The position numbers and the translations under genes were made by a program. Positions 1 through 5,949 of a stretch of DNA of 9,386 nt are shown here, piece by piece. Position 1 is the first letter of the stretch. The number at the start of each line of letters is the position of its first letter. The notes beneath the pieces were generated by a model. The model searched no databases and had not been told where the DNA came from. It worked only from the letters and a program-made list of their open reading frames with translations. The DNA comes from JAMXLL01 sp035279875 (lineage in GTDB: Bacteria > Desulfobacterota > Binatia > Binatales > Binataceae): positions 1 to 9,386 of the forward strand of contig DATEGX010000341.1 of assembly GCA_035279875.1 (NCBI GenBank), written 5' to 3'.

Positions 1-35
1 CGATGGCTGTGAGCCGTATGGGGCGAGTTCTCTTT

Positions 36-728
36 CTAACGATTTTCGGAATAAAGAGTTGTTTCAATCTCGGTTGTTGTCCAGCCCCTTGCTTCCGCCC
101 ATACGCCGATAGCAGTCATGTATCGACAGTAAGCTTCAAAGCCGTCTTCCTGCCAGTCCTGCGGACGCTGCTCAGGTGGTATTCCAATTCTGAAACCAGG
201 CCACACGTAGGCTCGAATTACAGCGCCGTCAATAGGAACCGGTGGATTGTCGGTATAGCCAAGTGCTCTACAGAGGAAGTGCAGAACCTTCGATGTAATC
301 ACGCTTGTCCAATCGAGTGTGCCCGTCAGAAGTTCCCAAGAGACATGAATGGAATTAGTTTCAGCAATTGAATCCGCACAATTGTATAAGGCCGCGAGTA
401 TCTCTGTGGCCGTACATTTATGATAGATGCGTCTCGTGGTTGTTCTCGTCATATTTCCCCAGGAAATGGTAAGCGCTAGGGCCTGGAGATAGTGGCCGGC
501 TTCGAATTCGCCAAGAATTACGGCGGGGTCGGAGTGTAGGCATGCGTGCGGAAAATGGTCTCCTTGGAGCAACCGCGAGACCCAAGCCTGGCTTTTAAAA
601 TTCTGCCCTTCTACTTGCGGTATGGGCATTGCCGAGTAAATCCGAATCGGGAAGGCGCTCGCCGTAAGTCGAGTCTGCTTATCAATCGGCCATTTTAACA
701 GCAAGCCCACAGCGGATGGCCCCGTCAT
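36..728 (-). CDS. OGG-fold (8-oxoguanine DNA glycosylase-like) protein
   Basis: Predicted 230-residue protein, probably of the OGG/HhH-GPD DNA-glycosylase fold, which in characterised members excises oxidised guanine. The best evidence is a segment starting TSKVLHFL (K147) and ending PPVPID (D167). It lines up with the catalytic Lys249 and Asp268 region of human OGG1, which has the same VP-hydrophobic-Asp ending and nearly the same spacing (20 versus 19). A helical C-terminus with W192 and CRYMTAIGVWAEARGW follows, also OGG-like. An earlier stretch, LTISWGNMTRTTTRRIY (87-102), resembles what I recall from bacterial proteins annotated as OGG-fold. The canonical LPGVG hairpin before the Lys is not obvious. 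I chose ATG at 728; an in-frame TTG at 755 would add nine residues but lies in the neighbouring repeat. No good Shine-Dalgarno site is visible. Base composition is less GC-rich than its neighbours, suggesting horizontal acquisition. Enzymatic activity is inference. Confidence 0.6.
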   Translation of the reverse strand: MTGPSAVGLLLKWPIDKQTRLTASAFPIRIYSAMPIPQVEGQNFKSQAWVSRLLQGDHFPHACLHSDPAVILGEFEAGHYLQALALTISWGNMTRTTTRRIYHKCTATEILAALYNCADSIAETNSIHVSWELLTGTLDWTSVITSKVLHFLCRALGYTDNPPVPIDGAVIRAYVWPGFRIGIPPEQRPQDWQEDGFEAYCRYMTAIGVWAEARGWTTTEIETTLYSENR

Positions 729-742
729 CGCTTTTGTAGGGA

Positions 743-1131
743 CATGGCCAGGCAATCGTCATGCCGAAATTGACCGTCGTTTGAGGCGCAATCGGGGCGT
801 ATTGGCGATAAACCATCCATTGTCCCGTGACGAAATAGACTCATCTGCGGAAGTCCGGGGTGGACCACCGTCCTGCCGAGTCCGATGCTCAAAGGCAGCA
901 TCGTCGCGGAATGGCGGCGCCAACCCATCGTCCAGTTGGCTTCGGCAGACCTCAAGTACCAGGAACCCAACAGATGAATAGCCAGGACCGGTTGGAATTG
1001 GAAGGTATTTTGCGGCCGGCGGGATGGCGAAGTGTAAGCGAACGAGATTGGGTTCTGAGCAATGAAGCCGACCAGCAGGCCGCGAAACCCGGTGTAAATG
1101 GCTCCGAAGGCTGGCCCAGCTTGCCAGGCGC
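743..1131 (-). pseudogene. Frameshifted partial copy of the adjacent beta-barrel gene
   Basis: This stretch duplicates the 3' part of the 1138-2013 gene, corresponding to roughly residues 158-283. Hand alignment with 1154-1540 gives about 34 mismatches in 387 positions plus one indel, about 91% identity. The extra A at about 833-835 (CGAAATAG here, CGAATAG in the intact copy) shifts the frame just after the MSLF motif. Translation then runs on in the wrong frame to a stop at 725-727. The fragment lacks signal peptide and N-terminal half, and its only start is a chance GTG at 1141 overlapping the stop codon of the intact gene. It could not make a secreted barrel. One 60-base stretch (901-960) is identical between the copies while the flanks have drifted, which could reflect gene conversion or constraint. 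Confidence 0.85.
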
Positions 1132-1137
1132 TCCGGA

Positions 1138-2013
1138 TCACCAGCTACCCATCCATGGCAATGCGATCGTCATGCCGAAATTGACCGTCGTTTGAGGCGC
1201 GATCGGGGCGTATTGGCGATAAACCATCCATTGCCCCGTGACGAATAGGCTCATCGGCGGGAGTCCGGCGCGGACAACGGTCCGGCCGAGTCCGATGCTG
1301 AGCGGCAGCATCGTCGCGGAATGGCGGCGCCAACCCATCGTCCAGTTGGCTTCGGCAGACCTCAAGTACCAGGGACCCCAAAGATGAAGAGCCAGGACCG
1401 GTTGGAATTGGAAGGTATTTTGAGCCGGGCGCGAGGGCGAAGTGTAGGCGAATGAGATTGGGTTCTGGGCAATGAAGCCAACCAGCAGGCCGCGAAACCC
1501 GCTATAAATGGCTCCGAACGCCGGCCCAGCCTGCCAGGCGCCCTGACCCGCGCTCATCGAGGTTGCCGTCGGGAAAACGAACGTAGGTCCAACGCCCATC
1601 AAGAGCGCACTGCTCCGCCTATTGGGCCACGGAAGGACCGCCAGATCGAACAATGGCAGGTCGCCGAATTCCGTCCGGCTGCCGCCCCTGGAACTTGGCA
1701 CAGTAACCAACGCAAACGTGGGCCTCACCAACTGGATGAAGGGAAGCAGCGTGTTCGGCGGTATGCGGGGGATTATTGGTCTGATTATCGCCTGATTGGT
1801 TTCAACGTTGGTGCCGTAGGTTGCAGGCGAATAACTGTCTCTGACAATCACCTGTGGCAGGGACGTCAATGGATCCGTAAAAGCTCGCTCGAGTTTTTCC
1901 TGCTCGGCGAGTGAAACCGTTGCGGAAGCCTGAGCGCGCGCGATTCCAGCGACCGAGAACGTCATCCAGAGGACGGTGGCAAACGTCCTTATCCATCGGG
2001 CGTGGTACCTCAC
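1138..2013 (-). CDS. Secreted outer-membrane beta-barrel protein (neuromedin U / phenol-degradation transporter-like)
   Basis: A 291-residue protein with a clear signal peptide: basic start (MRYHARWIR), hydrophobic core to about residue 24, and likely cleavage after ARA at 27. The mature chain starts with a short polar region, then alternating hydrophobic/polar strands separated by turns and ends in an aromatic residue (W291), as outer-membrane barrels usually do. Motifs such as LLPFIQL (89-95), FGDLPLFDL (116-124), VGPTFVFPTAT (141-151), WQAGPAFGAIY (160-170), QNPISFA (183-189) and WYLRS (215-219) match a family often labelled 'neuromedin U' or transporter in Proteobacteria and Acidobacteria. 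The substrate is unknown; related barrels sit near catabolic genes. The start is GTG at 2013; the next in-frame ATG would destroy the signal peptide. No Shine-Dalgarno site is evident. The gene is divergent from the catabolic cluster, and its 3' half is duplicated just downstream. Confidence 0.8.
   Translation of the reverse strand: MRYHARWIRTFATVLWMTFSVAGIARAQASATVSLAEQEKLERAFTDPLTSLPQVIVRDSYSPATYGTNVETNQAIIRPIIPRIPPNTLLPFIQLVRPTFALVTVPSSRGGSRTEFGDLPLFDLAVLPWPNRRSSALLMGVGPTFVFPTATSMSAGQGAWQAGPAFGAIYSGFRGLLVGFIAQNPISFAYTSPSRPAQNTFQFQPVLALHLWGPWYLRSAEANWTMGWRRHSATMLPLSIGLGRTVVRAGLPPMSLFVTGQWMVYRQYAPIAPQTTVNFGMTIALPWMGSW
1154..1540. repeat. Direct repeat unit (intact-gene copy of the 743-1130 block)
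   Basis: This is the partner of the pseudogene block, in the same orientation, with an offset of 411 bases before the indel and 410 after it. The similarity ends sharply near 1131/1541, where the upstream coding sequence of the intact gene diverges from the short linker 1132-1153. No inverted repeats or transposase flank either copy, so it reads as a partial tandem duplication rather than an insertion sequence. Confidence 0.85.
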
Positions 2014-2159
2014 CGCCGCGGACTATAACGAGATGAGTTGATTCGGGCGACTGCGTCGCCTCCGCCCAAGGCTGGAGCGGCGGCGAGGAGCCGTGATAGC
2101 CTGACTAAAAATCCGTTGCGGGACGGTCACAAATTGGCCAGCGGAGCAATAACGCGAGC
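2014..2159. promoter_or_regulatory. Divergent intergenic region with putative promoters
   Basis: This 146-bp gap separates divergent genes, so promoters for both are expected here. For the minus-strand barrel gene a TATAGT (-10-like, one mismatch to TATAAT) lies at 2027-2022, only 8 bases before the GTG; no good -35 was found. A perfect 6-bp hairpin with a 3-base loop (GGCGAC TGC GTCGCC, 2046-2060) sits in the middle and could be an operator half or chance. Toward the plus gene, only a GGAG at 2143-2146 (13 bases before the ATG) is visible. Confidence 0.35.
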
Positions 2160-2429
2160 ATGCTTTTCGTAATTATCGGACATGATGGTCCCGACGGGGC
2201 GGCGCTCCGTCCCAAGGTGCGCCCGGCTCATCTCGAAAACCTCAAGCCGTTGCTGGAACGCGGCCAAATGGTCCTTGGCGGACCGTTCACCGACGGCAGC
2301 GGCAGCTTGATGGTGGTAGATATGGACAGCGAAGCCGAGGCGCGGGAATTTGCCCGTACCGACCCGTACACCGTCCAGGGCGTCTTCGAACGGGTCGAGG
2401 TCAAGCCGTTTCGCAAAGTCGTACCGTAG
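2160..2429 (+). CDS. YciI-like (YCII-related domain) protein
   Basis: An 89-residue single-domain protein spanning a complete YCII domain (ferredoxin-like alpha/beta fold). It begins MLFVIIGHD, has the conserved RPAHL (H24) and ends with DPYTVQGVFERVEVKPFRKV, close to the C-terminus of E. coli YciI. H24 and D68 correspond to the His-Asp pair proposed as an active site in this superfamily. E. coli YciI has no settled role, but a relative, the TftG dehydrochlorinase of chlorinated-aromatic degradation, is enzymatic. The gene leads the plus-strand cluster, 29 bases before the first CoA-transferase, so a small catabolic isomerase/lyase or accessory role is plausible but inferred. The ATG at 2160 is the natural family start; a GGAG sits slightly far upstream. 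Confidence 0.88.
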   Translation: MLFVIIGHDGPDGAALRPKVRPAHLENLKPLLERGQMVLGGPFTDGSGSLMVVDMDSEAEAREFARTDPYTVQGVFERVEVKPFRKVVP

Positions 2430-2458
2430 GCCTTCGGGCGATTTCCACACGGGTTCAC

Positions 2459-3667
2459 ATGCCAGGAGCATTGTCGAGTCTCAAGATTATCGAAGTGGGC
2501 GAGATGGTCTCCGCCCCTTATACGGCCAAACTGATGGCCGACCTGGGCGCCGAGGTGATCAAAATCGAGCGGCCGGGCGGCGGCGACCCGGCGCGCACTC
2601 GCGGACCATTTCCGGGCGATACGCCGCATTCCGAGAAGAGCGGGCTCTTTCTTTATCTCAACGCGAACAAATACGGCGTCACGCTCGATATCGCCAAGTC
2701 TGAAGGCATGGCCCTGCTCGAACGCCTGGCGGCGCAGGCCGACCTGCTGGTGCATAACGTATGGCCGCCGGACATGGATCGCGTCGGTCTCAGTTTCGAG
2801 CGCATGCAGCGAGTGAATCCGCGCTTGGTAATGACCTCGATCGCGCCGTTTGGCCTGACCGGACCCCATCGCAATTGGCGCGCCGAGGAGTTGACCATCT
2901 GGAGCGCCGGCGGCGTATGCGTGCTCAATGGCGCGGGCGCCGAGCATCCCGAACTACCGCCGCTCAAGACCTTTGGCAGCCAGGCTGGATTCCAGGGTGG
3001 AGTGCATGCCGCCGTGGCCACGATGGGTGCACTGATGGCGCAAATGCGCGACGGCGAAGGCCAGCACGTCGACGTCTCAGTGCAGGAATCGTTGGTCTCT
3101 CAGCTCGAACTGACCTTCGAGTACTGGCCTTACATGGGGCTGATCGCCACCCGGCTGGGACGCAAGCCGATTCAGCCAGCCGAATCGCTGCAATGCAAGG
3201 ACGGTTGGATTTACGTCTGCTGCATCGAAGAGCATCAATGGAAATCGTTCGTACAGGCGATGGATAATCCCGAATGGGCCGCGGAGGAAATTTTTGCCGA
3301 CCGTTTCAAGCGCGCGGAGAACTGGGAAGCGCTCAAGATTTTCCTCGACGACTATTGCGCGCAACATACCGTGCTCGAACTCTACAAGAAGGTGCAGGAG
3401 CGGCGGGTGCCGTTCGCCCCGGTTTCCACGATGGGCGATCTGCTCAATTCGGAACATCTGAACGCACGCGGCTTCTTTGTCGAGATCGCCCATCCGGCCG
3501 CGGGCACGCACAAGTACCCGGGCGCGCCGCTCAAATATCACGCGACACCATGGGCAATCCGGATGCCGGCTCCCACGCTTGGACAACACAACCAGGAAAT
3601 TTTCGGCGGCCGCCTCGGTCTCGACGCCGCGCATATCGCCGAACTTAAACGGACGGGTGTGATCTGA
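2459..3667 (+). CDS. Class III (CaiB/BaiF family) CoA-transferase, apparently lacking the catalytic Asp
   Basis: A full-length 402-residue member of the formyl-CoA transferase / CaiB family, which moves CoA between carboxylic acids in the cytoplasm. It shows the N-terminal family signature (LKIIEVGEMVSAPYTAKLMADLGAEVIKIE, 8-37), NANKYGVTLDI (68-78), DLLVHNVWP (95-103), the SIAPFGLTGP segment (127-136) and GEGQHVDVSVQE (199-210), with the usual C-terminal PFAPVSTMGDLLN (318-330). In active enzymes an Asp lies six residues before a GVH/GMH histidine (Asp169 in formyl-CoA transferase). Here that position is G177 in FGSQAGFQGGVH, and no Asp or Glu occurs from 171 to 183. It may be a non-catalytic or structural subunit of a heteromer with the next gene. 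ATG at 2459 fits the family start, although no Shine-Dalgarno site is visible. Its stop shares one base with the next start. Confidence 0.93.
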   Translation: MPGALSSLKIIEVGEMVSAPYTAKLMADLGAEVIKIERPGGGDPARTRGPFPGDTPHSEKSGLFLYLNANKYGVTLDIAKSEGMALLERLAAQADLLVHNVWPPDMDRVGLSFERMQRVNPRLVMTSIAPFGLTGPHRNWRAEELTIWSAGGVCVLNGAGAEHPELPPLKTFGSQAGFQGGVHAAVATMGALMAQMRDGEGQHVDVSVQESLVSQLELTFEYWPYMGLIATRLGRKPIQPAESLQCKDGWIYVCCIEEHQWKSFVQAMDNPEWAAEEIFADRFKRAENWEALKIFLDDYCAQHTVLELYKKVQERRVPFAPVSTMGDLLNSEHLNARGFFVEIAHPAAGTHKYPGAPLKYHATPWAIRMPAPTLGQHNQEIFGGRLGLDAAHIAELKRTGVI

Positions 3668-4914
3668 TGGCGAAGCCTCCGCTCGAAGGGATTCGCGTCG
3701 CGGACTTCACTTGGGTATGGGCGGGACCCTACTGCACGCTGCAACTCGCGCATCTGGGCGCCGACGTTATTCGGATCGAAACCAAGACCCGGCCCTGTAT
3801 CACTCGGGTATTGCCGCCGTGGCCCGAGGGAAAGAATGGCGGGCTCAATCGTTCCGGCTATTTCAATCAGTACAGCCAGGGCAAGCGCTCGATCACGCTG
3901 AATTTCAAGCATCCGGCGGCGCACGAAGTCGCGCGGCGGCTGGTTGCCGCGAGCGATGTCGTGACCAACAATTTCGCTCACGGCGTAATGGAACGAATGG
4001 GCTTCGGGTACGAGGCGCTCAGGAAGATCAAACCCGATATCATCATGATTTCGCTCTCCGGCTATGGCGATACCGGACCTTACTGCGACTATGTCGCCTA
4101 CGGCCCGGCGCAGGTCCCGCTCTCCGGCCTCTCGGCGCTCACCGGCTACAAGGGCTGGCCGCCGATGCACTCCGGTTTCAGCTACGCCGACCCCAATGCG
4201 GGGGTGCACGGCGCATTCGCGGTGATGGCCGCGCTGTTCCATCGCGCCAAGACCGGAGAGGGGCAATATATCGACATGAGCCAGTGGGAATGCGCGATGG
4301 ATCTGCTGCCGGAAGGCATACTGCAATATACCTTCAACGGCCGTGAGCCCGAGCGGCTCGGCAATTCCGATCCTATGGCTGCGCCGCACGGGATTTACAA
4401 ATGCCCCGATCGTCCCGAGCGGATCGTCGGCAACGTCGTCGACCAGTTCGTCGCGATCGTTTGTGCCGACGACACCGATTGGGGGCGCTTGGCGCGGGCG
4501 ATGGGTCAGCCCGAATTGTCCGGCAATCCAAAATTCGCGACGCTCGCCGCGCGCAAGCGCAACGAAGACGAGCTCGACGCGCTTATCACGCAATGGACTT
4601 CGTCGCGCCGCGCGCGCGAAGTGGTCGAGACGCTGCAGCATGCGGGGGTCGCCGCTGCGGTCGTGGCCGACAACAAGTACCTCTCCGAGGAGGACGAACA
4701 TCTCGCGGCGCGCGAATACTATGTCTATCGCGACCATCCGGAGGTCGGTAAACGCCAGCATGCCGGGATGCCGTGGAAGCTGAGCCGCACCGAGACCGCG
4801 GTGCGCAGCGCCGCCCCGCTCATCGGACAACATACCGAGGAAGTGCTGACCCAGCTGCTCGGCTATGGCAAGGAAGAGGTCGCGAAACTCAACGCCGACG
4901 GCGCGTTGGATTAA
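3667..4914 (+). CDS. Class III (CaiB/BaiF family) CoA-transferase, catalytic Asp present
   Basis: A 415-residue paralogue of the preceding gene and a complete class III CoA-transferase. The signature region IRVADFTWVWAGPYCTLQLAHLGADVIRIE (9-38) is followed by an insertion (about 39-70) seen in some subfamilies, then QGKRSITLNF (71-80), DVVTNNFAHGVMERMG (97-112), SLSGYGDTGP (129-138) and TGEGQYIDMSQWE (196-208). D175 in YADPNAGVH lies exactly six residues before the conserved His, the position of the Asp that forms the acyl-anhydride/aspartyl-CoA intermediate in formyl-CoA transferase. The gene starts at ATG 3667, sharing a base with the upstream TGA (TGATG), so the two are very likely translationally coupled. 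Heteromeric class III enzymes are known, for example BbsEF for benzylsuccinate and SmtAB for malate. Substrate cannot be assigned. Confidence 0.94.
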   Translation: MAKPPLEGIRVADFTWVWAGPYCTLQLAHLGADVIRIETKTRPCITRVLPPWPEGKNGGLNRSGYFNQYSQGKRSITLNFKHPAAHEVARRLVAASDVVTNNFAHGVMERMGFGYEALRKIKPDIIMISLSGYGDTGPYCDYVAYGPAQVPLSGLSALTGYKGWPPMHSGFSYADPNAGVHGAFAVMAALFHRAKTGEGQYIDMSQWECAMDLLPEGILQYTFNGREPERLGNSDPMAAPHGIYKCPDRPERIVGNVVDQFVAIVCADDTDWGRLARAMGQPELSGNPKFATLAARKRNEDELDALITQWTSSRRAREVVETLQHAGVAAAVVADNKYLSEEDEHLAAREYYVYRDHPEVGKRQHAGMPWKLSRTETAVRSAAPLIGQHTEEVLTQLLGYGKEEVAKLNADGALD

Positions 4915-4950
4915 ATCCGTGCGGCGCTTCGCGTTGTCGCGCGCAAGCTG

Positions 4951-4956
4951 AGGGAG
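4951..4956 (+). promoter_or_regulatory. Shine-Dalgarno site of the lactonase gene
   Basis: AGGGAG ends seven bases before the ATG at 4964. It is the clearest ribosome-binding site on the plus strand here and favours this ATG over the in-frame ATG three codons later. Confidence 0.75.
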
Positions 4957-4963
4957 ATCCGCT

Positions 4964-5806
4964 ATGGCCCAGATGAAACCGTTGCTCGAAGGTCTGGTTT
5001 TCCCCGAAGGACCGCGGTGGCATGACGGCAAGTTGTGGTTCTCCGACATGCATGCCCATAAGGTGCGAACCGTCGGTCTTGACGGCCGCGCCGAGGACGT
5101 GGTCGATGTGCCATCCTGGCCGTCGGGGCTCGGCTGGCTGCCCGATGGCACGCTGCTGATCGTATCGATGACCGACCGCAAGCTGCTGCGCTACGCTGGG
5201 GGCAAACTCGCAACCCATGCGGATATCGCTCATCTCGCTTCGTTCCATTGCAACGACATGGTGGTGGACGGGCGTGGGCGCGCCTACGTGGGAAATTTCG
5301 GCTTCGATCTGCTGTCCGGTGGAGCGCAAAAGCAGGCTGAATTGGTGCTGGTCAATCCTGACGGATCGTCGCGCGTGGTCGCCAGCGGTCTGGACTTTCC
5401 TAACGGCGCGGTCGTAACCCAGGATGGCCGTACGCTTATCGTCGGCGAGTCGCTGGGCCATCGCCTGACCGCATTCCACGTCGAAGACGACGGCTCGCTG
5501 ACCAATCAATCGACATGGGCCGAATTGGGCGATGCTGTCCCGGATGGAATCGCGCTCGATGCCGGCAATGCGATCTGGGTCGCGTCGCCACTCACCAAGG
5601 AGTTGCTCTACGTGCAACAGGGCGGCAAGGTCGCCGAACGTATCAAGTGCGATTCGATGCCGATTGCCTGCGCATTGGGCGGTCCGGACCGGAAGACCCT
5701 GTTCGTACTGCTGGCGGATAGTATCAACCCCGACGAATGCCGGACGAAGAAGAGTGCACGTATCGACGTGATGGACGTGGCGGTGGCGGGAGCCGGGTGG
5801 CCATAG
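4964..5806 (+). CDS. SMP-30/gluconolactonase/LRE-family lactonase
   Basis: A 280-residue six-bladed beta-propeller hydrolase, predicted cytoplasmic because no signal peptide is present. Family members are metal-dependent and open sugar lactones or related esters. All expected metal and active-site positions are visible: E15 in FPEGPRW, N97 in HCNDMVVDGRG, N147 in DFPNGAV and D194 in VPDGIALD, corresponding to Glu18, Asn103, Asn154 and Asp204 of human SMP30. The C-terminus ends GAGWP, the usual family ending, so it is full length. It lies 49 bases after the CoA-transferase pair on the same strand and is probably in the same transcript. This suggests that lactone hydrolysis supplies a hydroxy acid to, or follows, the CoA-transfer step. 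That link is inference; the substrate is unknown. Confidence 0.92.
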   Translation: MAQMKPLLEGLVFPEGPRWHDGKLWFSDMHAHKVRTVGLDGRAEDVVDVPSWPSGLGWLPDGTLLIVSMTDRKLLRYAGGKLATHADIAHLASFHCNDMVVDGRGRAYVGNFGFDLLSGGAQKQAELVLVNPDGSSRVVASGLDFPNGAVVTQDGRTLIVGESLGHRLTAFHVEDDGSLTNQSTWAELGDAVPDGIALDAGNAIWVASPLTKELLYVQQGGKVAERIKCDSMPIACALGGPDRKTLFVLLADSINPDECRTKKSARIDVMDVAVAGAGWP

Positions 5807-5949
5807 AAGAGCCCGATCATCTCGACAATCACGAATTGCGCGGCTTTTCGGCATTTCCGCGGTCTGAGCTTCCGTACAGTTCTCCCGGCCATTAGCGGTT
5901 AGGCCTGCCGAAACTTCCCTTGGCGGACGCCGGCTGTTAGTAGAGCCAC

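Noticed and set aside
3..371. Open frame on the plus strand (122 codons) opposite the OGG-fold gene
   Set aside because: Its translation has no recognisable motif and lies antisense to a better-supported protein with OGG-like residues.
743..1540. Insertion sequence or CRISPR-like repeat
   Set aside because: There are two long direct copies of coding sequence, without terminal inverted repeats, transposase or spacer pattern.
3538..5181. Long minus-strand open frame (547 codons) across the second CoA-transferase
   Set aside because: It is antisense to two genes with clear family motifs; long antisense frames are expected in GC-rich coding DNA, and its translation is Arg-rich and low in meaning.
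5807..5949. Terminator or promoter between the lactonase and ggt
   Set aside because: Only a 5-bp CGCGG/CCGCG pairing with a 13-base loop and scattered short palindromes were found; no convincing -35/-10 pair or terminator.
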